From Sipunculus nudus (Eukaryota; Annelida; Sipuncula; Golfingiida; Sipunculidae): a stretch of DNA of 64,000 nt. A program made the translations under genes and the position numbers. The notes under the pieces were generated by a model. That model ran no database searches and had not been told where the DNA came from. It worked only from the letters and a program-made list of their open reading frames with translations. How positions within the stretch are numbered: the first letter of the stretch is position 1; each line of letters begins with the position of its first letter. Shown one piece after another: positions 22,101-33,724 of the stretch. Where the stretch lies: NCBI GenBank assembly GCA_026874595.1, contig CM049322.1, forward strand, positions 3,705,900 through 3,769,899, given 5' to 3'.

Positions 22101-22465
22101 TGGTCAATAATTATTGGTTATGCAAATGGAAAATTTAAGAATCAGTTCGATGTACATTTTGCGATAAGGAACCAGAGACTTTAATCCATTTTATTTTGGG
22201 ACTGTGATCTAGTGGCTGTTCTCTGCTCAGGGTTAGAAGTATGGTGTAGGAAACAGAAGATCATATTTGACAAATGTTTATCAGAAATATTGTTTGGTGA
22301 TTTTAATGCTTCAGTGAGTAGTAATTTAATGATGTTGCTGGCTTAACAATTCATACATAACTGTAGAAATAACAAAGAATATCCAACTTTACAAAAGTTA
22401 CAATGTTTAATTTGGAGATATGTAAAAGTTGAATATATTATTGCACAAAAAAAAACTAATAAAGT
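19170..22465 (+). pseudogene. Degenerate L1/Tx1-like LINE ORF2 (endonuclease and reverse transcriptase)
   Basis: Start near 19190: ISFNVRGLGNQQKKRTVF, the first motif of the apurinic endonuclease domain. The remainder of the endonuclease is largely missing: the frame jumps from NIYAPN... near 19490 to the connector near 19545. RT words follow: AMNKSPGNN (20245), NWRPL (20432), GYIQGKYIGENIRS (20540), a damaged FADD box (QYADYT, about 20900), ELQMNKDKCKGMWVG (21000). The C-terminal segment 21372-21854 includes WIERYNRSDNHIWKAF; a CTFCDKEPETLIHF zinc-binding-like motif lies near 22160. Many stops and frameshifts. The A-rich 3' end is around 22445-22460. Confidence 0.85.
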
Positions 22466-22469
22466 GGAT

Positions 22470-22890
22470 AATTTTATAAATAAATGGCTTTCATATATTC
22501 AAGACAGAAATTTGTTACATATATACCATAGTCAGGACATGTGCATACATGTATAAACATGTATGTTTGTGTATGGGTATGTATATATGAGGAAAAAGCC
22601 ATGGCTGGTTGACATGATTGTTTTGTATTGATGAGTAAGAAATTGTTGTAAATAATATTTTGTGACCAAACCAAGCATTTCCTAATGTTAAAATTGAAGC
22701 ATTGTGAACATTAGATGTATATTATTTACATGATCATCGGCTGGCTTTTTTGTAAATTGTTTACAGTTCAGTAGTTTACACATTTGTTCAATTGGATCTA
22801 TTTTTTTCTAATTTATACATTATTAAATATATGTATTTGCTAATTTTATAAAATATACAGTTGAAATATAACTAATGCCCCTAGTCCACA
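22470..22890. other. AT-rich spacer between LINE and tandem duplication
   Basis: Nothing recognised. Confidence 0.35.
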
Positions 22891-23566
22891 GATGCAAGGA
22901 CTTGATGGTGGTGTGGTGCGGGGTGGGGGTGGAATGATCGGAGTTACATGGAATGTGGGATCAACTACACTTCTGCATATACATACAGGGCAAACAAAGC
23001 CTGATCTCCACTTCTGCTAATGCAGGAAAATAATGGACAAATGTTTGTAACAGATCTTCGTTTTTTAACATAAGTCTATATTTCTATACATTTCCAATAT
23101 TACATATATATCTGAATATAAATGTTGATTCATAATTCTAAATTGCATAAACATAAACCTCAATCTTGACAGACATATACCACATCATGCATACATATGT
23201 ATGTCTATTTTTACCACAGAAATATATCCTTTAAATTTTCAAAACTATAAATATCTAAAAAATACTTGATTCAGCTTTCACAATTGTGCCTTTATTCATC
23301 CATAATTTGCTTCATAATTACTTAGTTTATGCATACTGATGGGTTTAATTATATTTTAATTTGTTAAAATCATTTAAAAGATAACTGATTTCTATAAAAA
23401 TGCTACATTAACACAACATGGCATCTTCAGGATTACTCCTTTAAATACTTTTTCATTGAAAGTATTGTATATTGGTGTGGAAACGGCATTACAATAAAGG
23501 AAATATAGTGCAAACAATATCAATTACTGCATAACACTTGACAGGTGGGGTTGGCGGGGGGGGGGG

Positions 23567-23577
23567 GAGAATATGAG
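23567..23577 (+). repeat. Poly-G tract in unit A
   Basis: About 11 G; the matching tract in unit B is 19 G. Confidence 0.85.
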
Positions 23578-23590
23578 AATAACAGTACAC

Positions 23591-23682
23591 CTGTCACAGC
23601 AGGGAATCTCCCTCAGTGACTGTAACAGTTCAGGAACCCTGGCATAGCTGACTTCCAGTGGCCAGGAGTAGGCTGCCTGCAT
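23591..23682 (-). CDS. Possible 92-bp exon (unit A), unknown protein
   Basis: On the minus strand a good acceptor (TTGCTTTTGTTCAG) precedes 23682 and a donor (GACAG|GTGTAC) follows 23591. One frame encodes MQAAYSWPLEVSYARVPELL then QSLREIPCCDR. I do not recognise the protein and see no neighbouring exons, so it may be a chance frame or an orphan duplicated exon. The copy at 25753-25844 appears to differ by one silent base. Confidence 0.25.
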
Positions 23683-24159
23683 CTGAACAAAAGCAAGTGA
23701 CTCTAATAGAGCCTCAAGAAAAATATCAATAACTGGCCTTATTTTAAAGCTTTTATATTCAAATATCAGATTTAAGCAAATTAAATACTTATGTTTAAAT
23801 GCTGTGAAAATTAAATCAACACAGCTCACAGGAAAAAAATGTGTCATCGTCAAATTTCGGCAAAATGTAAAGGTACTAATTTTATTTTTACGCTAAAAAC
23901 ATTGAAAAATTTATAAAATTCAGAACAAATTTTGGGTATACAATTGAATCTTAATGAAACAAAGTTATATACTATGAAAAAAGTCTATACGTCGAAAATT
24001 TTCATGTTAAGTGAGTAAATATTTTTCCTGATTTTTAACTAAGTCCATTTTGTTTGGGCCCATAACTTTAAGAAATTACACGGACTTAAATTCTGGCACG
24101 TATATAGGAAATATATAGGGAAATACTTCTTGTAAATATTAAGAAAAACAGCTAAGTTG

Positions 24160-24425
24160 TTTTGCTGTTAGGCAGTCCTGAAGTGTGATAATAGGTTTTT
24201 AATGGAAATATGAGGTTTCTCCTTAAGTTTTCGAAAGAACGAAGTCGCAGTGACCCAGTTTTCGGTTTGGTAGGAGATCTTGGGGACATCTAACAGTATG
24301 CCGAATTTCGGATTCATAGATCTGACTGTTTCAAAACGTGCCAGTCTAACGGACGGACAGACGGACGACGGACAATTGACCACGACTACAGCTCAGATAA
24401 CTTATAGTCAGCTGAGCTAAAAATG
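24160..24425 (-). mobile_element. AGCTCAGCTGAC-type repeat terminus, second subfamily (copy 1)
   Basis: Minus-strand reading begins TTTAGCTCAGCTGACTATAAGTTATCTGAGCT, then 'gtccgtcgtccgtctgtccg', then 'ttttgaaacagtcagatctatgaatcc' and 'ctaagttttcgaaag'-type words. It differs internally from the 27.84 kb family but shares the terminal hairpin. Confidence 0.65.
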
Positions 24426-24533
24426 ACTAATTTGAATGTCAAGAGAAATCTGGTGATTGAGTTGTATTGCATAAGGTACCTTCCTCCAATGAGCATATGA
24501 GCATTTGTTTATATTTTTGCAGTATACCAATGC

Positions 24534-24536
<3 letters not shown>

Positions 24537-24578
<42 letters not shown>
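24537..24578. repeat. (TA)n microsatellite
   Basis: Perfect TA run of about 21 units in unit A. Confidence 0.95.
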
Positions 24579-24580
<2 letters not shown>

Positions 24581-24709
24581 ATGAATAAATAAGAAAATGT
24601 GAATTGCCTGCAACACAATATGAGTGCGGCGTGAGGATTACATATATGTGAACAATTGAGAATCAGGTGAATGAATATGTTTGAATCTGGAACAGCTGAA
24701 TGATGGTTT

Positions 24710-25050
24710 CAAAAGAAAAGACCAAGGAGGCTCATATCATAGTGAACCAGAGAAGTACAGTAGAGATCTAAAGAGGGCTAATATCGTGGTGAACTTGAAC
24801 AGGAATGTAGAGATCTAGGTCGAGATTATATCATGGTGAAATGGACCAGTGCCGTAGAGATAAAAAGAATGCCGATATCATGGTGATATGGAGCAGTACT
24901 GTAGAGAACTAGGGCTGGATTAAATCATGGTGAACTGGAGCAGTACAACAGAGCTCTAAAGGGGGCTGATATCGTGGTGAACTGGACCAGTACATTGTGA
25001 TCGAAAGAGGGCTTATATCATGGTGAACTGGAGCGGTACTGTAGAGAACT
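24710..25050 (+). repeat. 46-bp minisatellite, unit A
   Basis: Six to seven diverged units built on 'atatcatggtgaactggagcagtactgtagagat' plus 'ctaaagagggct'. Confidence 0.8.
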
Positions 25051-25713
25051 AGGGCTGGACTTGGTGGTGTGGTGCTGGGTGGGGGGTGGAATGATCGGGT
25101 TACATGGATGGTGGGATTAACTACATTTCTGCATATACATACAGGGCAAACAAAGCCTGATCTCCACTTCTGCTAATGCAGGAAAATAATGGACAAATGT
25201 TTGTAACAGATCTTCATTTTTTTAACATAAGTCTATATTTCTATACATTTCCAATATTACATATATATCTGAATATAAATGTTGATTCATAATTCTAAAT
25301 TGCATAAACATAAACCTCAATCTTGACAGACATATAACACATCATGCATACATATGTATGTCTATTTTTTACCACAGAAATATATCCTTTAAATTTTCAA
25401 AACTATAAATATCTAAAAAATACTTGATTCAGCTTTCACAATTGTGCCTTTATTCATCCATAATTTGCTTCATAATTACTTAGTTTATGCATACTGATGG
25501 GTTTAATTATATTTTAATTTGTTAAAATCATTTAAAAGATAACTGATTTCTATAAAAATTCTACATTAACACAACATGGCATCTTCATGATTACTCCTTT
25601 AGATACTTTTTCATTGAAAAAGTGTATTGGTGTGGAAACAGCATTACAATAAAGGAAATATAGTGCAAACAATATCAATTACTGCATAACACTTGATAGG
25701 TAGGGTTGGCTGA

Positions 25714-25732
25714 GGGGGGGGGGGGGGGGGGG
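25714..25732 (+). repeat. Poly-G tract in unit B
   Basis: Uninterrupted 19 G, longer than in unit A, showing instability since duplication. Confidence 0.9.
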
Positions 25733-25752
25733 ATATGAGAATAACAGTACAC

Positions 25753-25844
25753 CTGTCACAGCAGGGAATCTCCCTCAGTGACTGTAATAGTTCAGGAACC
25801 CTGGCATAGCTGACTTCCAGTGGCCAGGAGTAGGCTGCCTGCAT
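25753..25844 (-). CDS. Possible 92-bp exon (unit B), duplicate of 23591-23682
   Basis: Same acceptor and donor and the same predicted peptide as unit A. The single difference noticed (Leu codon CTA instead of CTG) is silent. No partner exon found. Confidence 0.25.
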
Positions 25845-26329
25845 CTGAACAAAAGCAAGTGACTATAATAGAGCCTTAAGAAAAATATCAATAACTGGCC
25901 TTATTTTAACGCTTTTATATTCAAACATCTGATTTAAACAAATTAAATACTTATGTTTAAATGCTGTGAAAATTAAATCAACACAGCTCACAGGAAAAAA
26001 ATGTGCCATCGTCAAATTTCGGCAAAATGTAAAGGTACTAATTTTATTTTTACGCTAAAAACATTGAAAAATTTATAAAATTCAGAAAAAATTTTGGGTA
26101 TACAATTAATCTTAATGAAACAAAGTTATATACTAGGAAAAGAGTCTATACGTCGAAAATGTTCATGTTAAGTGAGTAAATATTTTTCCTGATTTTTAAC
26201 TAAGTCCATTATGTTTGGGCCCATAACTTTAAGAAATTACACTAAACGGACTTAAATTCTGGCACGTATATAGGAAATATATAGGGAAATACTTCTTTTA
26301 AATATTAATTAAAACAGCTAAGTAGTTTT

Positions 26330-26605
26330 GAATTTAGGCAGTCCTGAAGTGTGATAATAGGTTTTTAATGGAAATATGAGGTTTCTCCTTAAGTTTTCGG
26401 AAGAACAAAGTCGCAGTGACCCAGTTTTTCTGTTTGGTAGGAGATCTTGGGGATATCTAACAGTAAGCCGAATTTCGGATTCATAGGTCTGACTGTTTCA
26501 AAACGTGCCAGTCTAACGGATGGACAGACGAACAGATGGACGGACGGACGACGGACAATGGACCACGACTACAGCTCAGATAACTTATAGTCAGCTGAGC
26601 TAAAA
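26330..26605 (-). mobile_element. AGCTCAGCTGAC-type repeat terminus, second subfamily (copy 2)
   Basis: Unit B counterpart of 24160-24425, with an expanded GTCC/GTTC head. Confidence 0.65.
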
Positions 26606-26714
26606 ATGACTAATTTGAATGTCAAGAGAAATCTTGTGATGGAGTTGTATTGCATAAGGTACTTTAATTTCCAATGAGCATATGAGCATTTGTACATTTT
26701 TTGCAGTGTACCAA

Positions 26715-26715
<1 letters not shown>

Positions 26716-26762
<47 letters not shown>
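26716..26762. repeat. (TA)n microsatellite
   Basis: About 23 TA units. Confidence 0.95.
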
Positions 26763-26766
<4 letters not shown>

Positions 26767-26915
26767 TTAACTCTGGAGAAAAACAACATTGTTAATTCAC
26801 AACAGCCTGTTGCGACCCGATCATCAGGTGAATGTGGTTAGAATATATATATATATAGAAGGTAGTGTTACCCTCCGATGTAAAGTGCTCTATGGCCTAC
26901 AGACTAGGCCAGAGC

Positions 26916-26917
<2 letters not shown>

Positions 26918-26964
<47 letters not shown>
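26918..26964. repeat. (TA)n microsatellite
   Basis: About 23 TA units, followed by the same 'tgatgaataaataagaa' as unit A. Confidence 0.95.
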
Positions 26965-26966
<2 letters not shown>

Positions 26967-27119
26967 ATGAATAAATAAGAAGTTGTAAAAATGTGAATTG
27001 CCTGATATGAGAGCGGCGTGAGGATTACATACATGAGAACACTTGTGGATGAATATGTTTACGAACTTAAAAGTTGTTTACACAAAATCTGGAACAGCTG
27101 AATGATGGTTTCAAAAGAA

Positions 27120-27660
27120 AAGAGCAAGGAGGCTCATATCATAGTGAACCAGAGAAGTACAGTGGAGATATAAAGAGGGCTAATATCGTGGTGAACTTGA
27201 ACAGGAATGTAGAGATCTAGGTCGGAATTATATCATGGTGAAATGGACCAGTGCCGTAGAGATAAAAAGAATGCCGATATCATGGTGAACTGCAGCAGTA
27301 CTGTAGAGAATTAGGGCTGGATTAAATCATGGTGAACTGGAGCAGTACAACAGAGATCTAAAGGGGGCTGATATCTTGGTGAACTGGAACAGTACATTGA
27401 GATCGAAAGAGGGCTTATATCATGGTGAACTGGAGCGGTACTGTAGAGATCCAACGAGGGCTAATATCATGGTGAAGTGGAGCCGTACACTAGAGATCAA
27501 GGGCGGGATTATATCATGGTGAACTGGTGAGCTAGAGCAGTGCAGCAGAGATCAAAAGAGGTCTAATATCAAAGTGAACCAGAGCAGTATAAGTGAGAGC
27601 TGATATCGTGAAACACTGGAGCAGTACTGTATAGATATAGGGCGGGGTTTTTTTAATGGT
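27120..27660 (+). repeat. 46-bp minisatellite, unit B, expanded
   Basis: Same unit as 24710-25050 with about eleven copies, so copy number has grown since the duplication. Confidence 0.8.
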
Positions 27661-27840
27661 GAACTGGTTCCTACAAAATTTAAGGTTTTTGATTATATAT
27701 TTACATATGATAATAAAATTTGCAAAATTCAGATTTAACTGTTGGTGTACAACATAACCCTGTTGAATGAAATTATATAGCTGAAAAATGTCTCTAGTTT
27801 CAATAATTATCTTGTTACGTGAATAAATATATTTCTTGAT

Positions 27841-30800
27841 TTTTAGCTCAGCTGACTGTAAGTCATCTGAGCTATAGGGATCACCTTTTGTCCGTCGTCC
27901 GTCCGGCCGTCCGGCCGTCCGGGCGTCCGGGCGTCTGTCCGTTAACAGGGCACTAATCGTAACCGCTAGAACTGGAATCTTCTTACTTGACATCCTGGGA
28001 GGTCCCTGAAAAATCTCCTTGGAAACCAGAAATTAGGTCTCTGTTACCCATATCCTTCGAGCTATGGGGCCCCAAAGTACCCCCCAGAAAAGTCAAAAAT
28101 TTCATACAAAAACTTCAATATCTCATTAACTACTTGACTGATGGTCATGATTTTTGGCATACATATTGATCATGAGAGGTTCCATCAGTTCCTGAAGACT
28201 GGTGGCGCCACCTGTATTTTTCGATTTTTTACGATTTTTTTTCTCTATTTTTGAGACCTTAAAAATGTGAACATCTGTTAACAAGGCACAAATCGTAACG
28301 ACTGGACTTAGAATCTTCATTCTCGAAACACTGAGAGACCTATGAAAAGTCTCCATGGAAACCAGAAATTAGGTCTCTGTTACCCATATCCTTCCAGCTA
28401 TGGGGTCCCAAACTACCTCCCAGAAAAAGTAAAACAATTCATACAAAAACTTCAATATTTTATTAAATACTTGACTGATGGTCATGATTTTTGGCATACA
28501 TATTGATCATGAGATGTTCCATCACTTCCTGCAGACTGGTGGCACCACCTGTATCATTCAATTTTTTACGAATTTTTTTCTCTATTTTTGAGACCTTTAA
28601 GGATGCTGTCATATGTTAGCATGGCACAAATCGTAACGACTGGACCTAGAATCTTCATTCTCGACACACTAGAAGACCTATGAAAAGTCTCCATGGAAAC
28701 CAGAAATTAGGTCTCTGTTACCCATATCCTTCGAGCTATGGGGCCCCAAAGTACCCCCCCAGAGTAGTCAAAAATTTCATACAAAAACTTCAATATCTCA
28801 ATAAATACTTGACTGATGGTCATGATTTTTGGCATACATATTGATCATGAGAGGTTCCATCAATTCCTGAAGACTGGTGGTGCCACCTGTATTTTTCGAT
28901 TTTTTACGATTTTTTCCTCTGTTTTTGAGACCTTTAAGGATGCTGTCATCTGTTAACGTGGCACAAATCATAATGACTGGACCTAGAATCTTCATTCTCG
29001 AGACACTGAGAGACCTAAGGAAAGTCTCCATGGAAACCAGAAATTAGGTCTCTGTTACCCATATTCTTCGAGCTATGGAGCCCTAAAGTACCCCCAAGAA
29101 AAGTAAAAAATTTCAGACAAAAACTTTAATATCTCATTAACTACTTGACTGATGGTCATGATTTGTGGCATAACAATTGATCATGAGATGTGTCATCTGT
29201 TCCTGCAGACTGGTGGCGCCACCTGTATTTTTCGATTTTTTACGATTTTTTCCTCTATTTTTGAGACCTTTAAGGATGCTGTAATCTGTTAGCATGGCAC
29301 AAATCGTAACGACTGGACCTAGAATCTTCATTCTCGACACACTAGAAAACCTATGAAAAGTCTCCATGGAAACCAGAAATTAGGTTTCTGTTACCCATAT
29401 CCTTTGAGCTATGGGGCCCCAAAGTACCCCCCCAGGGTAGTCAAAAATTTCATACAAAAACTTCAATATCTCAATAACTACATCACTGATGGTCATGATT
29501 TTTAGCATACATATTGATTGTGAGATGTTCCATCAGTTTCTACAGACTGGTGGCGCCACCTATATTGTTTGATTTTTTTACGATTTCTTCCTCTATTTTT
29601 GAGACCTTTAAGGATGCTGTCATCTGTTAGCATGGCACATATCGTAACGACTAGACCTAGAATCTTCATTCTCAATACACTGAGAGACCTATGAAAAGTC
29701 TCCATGGAAACCAGAAATTAGGTCTCTGTTACGCATATCCTTCGAGCTATGGGACCCCAAAGTACCCCCCAGAGAAGTCAAAAATTTCATACAAAAACTT
29801 CAATATCTCAATAACTACTTCACTGATGGTCATGATTTGTGGCATAACTATTGATCAAGAGGTGTTCCATCAGTTCCTGCAGACTGGTGGCACAACCTGT
29901 ATTTGTTCGGGTTTTTTTTTACCAATGTTTTATCTATTTTTGAGACCTTTAAAGATATGAACATCTATTAACAGGGCACAAATCATAAAAACTGGACCTA
30001 GAATCTTCATTCTTGACACACAGGGAGACCCATGAAAATTCTCCATGGAAACCTGAAATTAGGTCTCTGTTACCCATATTCTTTAGGCTGTATGGCTCCA
30101 AAATACCCCCCAGAATAATGGAAAATTTGATACAAAAAGTGCAGTATCTCAATAACTACAACACTGATGGTCATGATTTTTGGCATACATATTGATCATG
30201 AGCTGTTCCATCAGTTTCTGCAGAGAGGGTGCGCCACCTCTATTTTTTTCAAATTTTTACGAATTTTTTTTTCCTCTTTTTTCGAGACCTTTGAAGATGT
30301 GGCCATCTGTTAACAGGGCACAAATCGTAACGACTACACCTAGAATCTTCTCTCTTGACATGCAGGGAGGCTATAAAAAGTCTCTTTGGAAACCTGAAAT
30401 TAGGTCTCTGTTACCCATAACCTTTGAGCTATGGGGCTCCGAAGTACCCCCCAGAATAATGGAAAATTTGATACAAAAGCTCAAGTAACTAAACAACTAT
30501 TGCAGTGATCACCATGATTCTTTGCATGGATATTGATCATGGAATGTGTCATCAGTTTCTGCAGTATGGTGGCGCCACCTGTATTTTTTTTATTTTTACG
30601 AATTTTTTTCTTTATTTTTGAGACGTCATAAGATGCGGTCATCTGTTAACATGGCACAAATCGTAACAACTGGACCTAGAATCTTCTCTCTTGACATGCT
30701 GAGAGGCCCATGAAAAGTCTCCTTAAAAACTTGAAATTAGGTCTCTGTTACCCATAACCTCTGTACCCCCCAGAATAATGGAAAATTTGATAGAAAAGCT

Positions 30801-31895
30801 CAAGTATCTGAACAATTATTATATTGATCACCATGATTCTTTGCATGGATATTGATCATGAAATGTTTCATCAGTTTCTGCATTCTGGTGGAGCCACCTG
30901 TATTTTTTTTATTTTTTAAAGTTTTTTTTCTCTATTTTTGAAACCTTTTAAGATTTGGTCATCTGTTAACAGGGCACAAATCATATCAACTGGACCTAGA
31001 ATCTTCTGTCATGACATGCAAGGACGGTCATAAAAGTTCTATATAGAAACCTGATACAAGGTCTCTGTTACTGATATCCTTTCAGCTATGAGGCTCGGAA
31101 GTTCCTCCCAGAATAATGCAAAAATTGATACAATAACTAATGCATTGATCACCATGATTGTCCACATTTGTATTGATAATGCCTTGTTTCATCAGTTTCT
31201 GTAGACTGGTGGTGCCACCTGTATTTTGATTTTTTAAGAATTTTTTTCTTGATTTTTGAGACCTTTAAACATTTGGTCATCTGTTAACAGGCCACAAATC
31301 ATAATGACTTGACCTAGAATCTTCTTTCTTAACTTGCAGGGAGGTCCATGAAACATTTTGGAAACCTGAAATTAGGTCTCTGTTGCCGATATCCTTCATG
31401 CTCTGGGGCTCCGAAGTACTCCCCAGAATAAAGATTTGGTTATCTGTTAACAGAGCACAAATTATAATGACTTGACCTAGAATCTCCTTTCTTGATATGC
31501 TGGGAGGCCCCTGAAAAGTCTCCTTGTGCACCTGAAATTACATCTCTGTTACCCATATCCTTCATCCTATGCGGCTTTGAAATACCCCCCAGAATAAACA
31601 TTTGGTCATCTGTTAACAGGGCACAAAGCATAATAACTGGACCTAGAATTTTATTTTTTGACATGCTGGGAGACCCCTGAAAAGTCATCTTGTAAACCTT
31701 GAAAATAGGTGTCTGTTACCCATATCCTTCATGTTACAGAGCTCCATAGTACCCCAATGAATATTGGATGATTTTATACAAAAGGTCAAGTTTGGAAAAA
31801 GTATTTCATTCAAATTTGACATTCAGATGATAAAATTACTTTTGTCAATGTCTTCCTGGTCAGCTGAGCGTCATGACCCCTGGGTCACTTGTTTT
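27841..31895 (+). mobile_element. 4-kb tandem-unit repeat element, complete copy with about ten 340-bp units
   Basis: Left terminus at 27841 is TTTTAGCTCAGCTGACTGTAAG...CATCTGAGCTATAG, able to fold as a hairpin, then a GTCCG-rich run (27885-27945). The body repeats a unit of about 336-342 bp holding 'gttaacagggcacaaatcgtaac', 'ggacctagaatcttc', 'aggtctctgttacccatatcc', 'catacatattgatcatgag' and 'ctggtggcgccacctgtat'. The last units shorten to about 320 and then about 165 bp. The right terminus 'gtcagctgagcgtcatgacccctgggtcacttgtttt' ends near 31895. No coding capacity seen, so it would depend on another element for movement. Central tandem repeats with a terminal hairpin recall Helitron-like non-autonomous and bivalve pearl-type elements, but class is not proven. 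Confidence 0.8.
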
Positions 31896-31964
31896 ACAAA
31901 GTGCATTTTTTTCGGCCGAATAACTTAAAGAAATTACATTATACTGACCTAAAATCTGGCATGG

Positions 31965-32013
<49 letters not shown>

Positions 32014-32310
32014 GGATATTTATCCTTAACATGATCAGTAGTTTTGATCTTAGGTAGCCTAAAGTGCAACAACAGTTTTTATATGAAAAACGGACGATTT
32101 TTTTTCACAATTTCTCGAAGGATCGTAGTCGCAGTGACTTTACTTTGGATTAAATAGGAGAACTTAGGGATATCTAACTGTATTTTAAATTTTTGATTCG
32201 CAGGTCTAACTATTTAAAAACGTGCCCTGATTTGGACGGCCGGACGACGGACAAAGAACCAACCCTGTAGCTCAGATGACTTAGTGTCAGGTGAGCTTAA
32301 AAAAATGCAT
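31896..32310 (-). mobile_element. AGCTCAGCTGAC-type repeat terminus, second subfamily (copy 3)
   Basis: Minus-strand reading starts near 32300 (AAGCTCACCTGACACTAAGT), then a GTCCGTCGTCCGG head and the words shared with 24160-24425. It abuts the right end of the 4-kb element. Confidence 0.6.
31969..32010. repeat. (TA)n microsatellite
   Basis: About 20 TA units inside the preceding element. Confidence 0.95.
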
Positions 32311-32332
32311 TTCCAATATTTATTATATTACC

Positions 32333-32348
32333 TCTCTCTCTCTCTCTC
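32333..32348 (+). repeat. (CT)n microsatellite
   Basis: Short CT run. Confidence 0.85.
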
Positions 32349-32520
32349 GGGAGTGTATTTATCACATGATATACGTGCAGCCTACCTTTGGGGTGTGTAT
32401 ATTTTAAATTAAATAAGCTTTGGGCGTGAGTTAATAATAATGGAAGACGTGAAGCATCGGTGAAGCAAGTAACCAGTAACCCTCAGCTTCTCCTGTTAGA
32501 CGCTTCCAAGAGACTCGCGT

Positions 32521-32557
32521 CCCCCCCCCCCCCCCCCCCCCCCCACCACCACCACCA
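32521..32557 (+). repeat. Poly-C tract followed by (ACC)n
   Basis: 24 C in a row, then accaccaccacc. The Pro/Gly-rich frames here are artefacts. Confidence 0.95.
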
Positions 32558-32559
32558 AA

Positions 32560-33500
32560 AAAGGAGGGCCGATACGCCAGTGCACCAAGATGCATGTAAA
32601 CAGAGATGTAATAACAACCGACCAAATCTGTCATGTCAAAATATATTCCTTCTTTTGCGACATGTCGCGCAACTCCTGAAAACGTGCGACTAACCCCCAT
32701 ACACGGTTCGACATGTCTCCTCGTGTATGGCCGGCTTCACTCTTCTACACAGGTGTTGTTAGGATTCATGTTCACTCGTGCAGTACACGTCTGTTTGTTC
32801 GTCCGTGCTATTTACATTACAATAACATCTGGATTACGAGGTACCTGACCTAGATCTAAGTCTACCAGCTAGCTGACATGACCGCGACCGTAGAATCTGT
32901 GCCTGTGTATGACTTGTACACTACACTACGTGTGACTTGCACTTATATTTCTCTACATGCCTCTCTGTTTGTAATTTATGATAGAACGTAATACATACAT
33001 ATATATATATATATAGCTGTATATACCGAGCTGTGTTATTGATCTGAGTCGCTATTGAACACCGGGTCATCGTGTCCGTGGATATAAAAACATATGCTTG
33101 ATATTTCTCAGAATATCCTATTTTCTGTCACTACAGCTGTTCTAAGATCGTTCTGATAAATCTATGATCGAGGGAGGAACAATTAACGTCTGGTGATTAT
33201 GTAACTTACCTCAGAATGAAGCACAAATGTCTTGTAGAAATGGGACTATTTATAGAACGGCCGCCATGTTTGACAACCGGACTGGTGTACACTTGGATTC
33301 ATTAAAAGGTAGCATGACGGTTGTATGCTCGCGGCGTGAAACGTTCAACAAAAACCGACTAAATGTTCTTCTCTGCTTATGTCAATTGTTGCGGGCGTCA
33401 AATGCAGTCACGATTGTTGATTGACAAACATTGTTTACAATAAACCTAAAAAAACAGGCTTCGGAAAGACTGCCGACACAAGAACTGTCATGGAAATCCC
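32560..33500. other. Non-repetitive, relatively CpG-containing stretch
   Basis: Richer in CpG than the surroundings and without obvious transposon words. Contains a short TA run at 32999-33015. No protein recognised. Confidence 0.3.
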
Positions 33501-33508
33501 CGTGCCAA

Positions 33509-33523
33509 AGCGCCATCTATCAG
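33509..33523 (-). promoter_or_regulatory. CTCF-like motif
   Basis: The minus strand reads CTGATAGATGGCGCT, close to the AGATGGCGC core of the CTCF consensus. Sequence match only. Confidence 0.3.
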
Positions 33524-33724
33524 AGAATGATGTAGTTTCTTCGAAAGGATAAATTATGAGCTTATACTTCATATCTTACAACACTTACAAAAGTCGGATA
33601 ATCTTAAAATTGCGGAATACATTTTAAAAATGCTGGTTTCGATAGAACGCCCTACAGTACGCCATACTCAGGTAAGAAATCAAACAATTGACCTGACGGC
33701 GAGTGCGTGATCGACAGCTCTATT

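Larger units (their letters stand above)
22895..25050 (+). repeat. Tandem segmental duplication, unit A
   Basis: Nearly the whole stretch recurs in the same order at 25055-27445. Both begin 'ggtggtgtggtg' then 'gggcaaacaaagcctgatctcc'. Both contain a poly-G tract, a possible 92-bp exon, a minus-strand repeat terminus (24168-24420), a (TA)n tract and a 46-bp minisatellite. Confidence 0.9.
25055..27445 (+). repeat. Tandem segmental duplication, unit B
   Basis: Direct copy of 22895-25050 with small differences. It gains an extra stretch of about 200 bp between two TA tracts (26763-26918), and the poly-G run is expanded to 19. High identity suggests a recent duplication. Confidence 0.9.

Noticed and set aside
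28126-31688. Several similar minus-strand open frames (METFHRSLSVSRMKIL-type) in the 27.8-31.9 kb array
   Set aside because: They are the same stretch of the tandem repeat unit read repeatedly. Each is short, with different ends and frameshifts, and no splice or start context. Similarity comes from DNA repetition, not protein selection.
27841-31895. Array of regular direct repeats considered as CRISPR-like
   Set aside because: Units are about 340 bp with no unique spacers, in a eukaryotic context.
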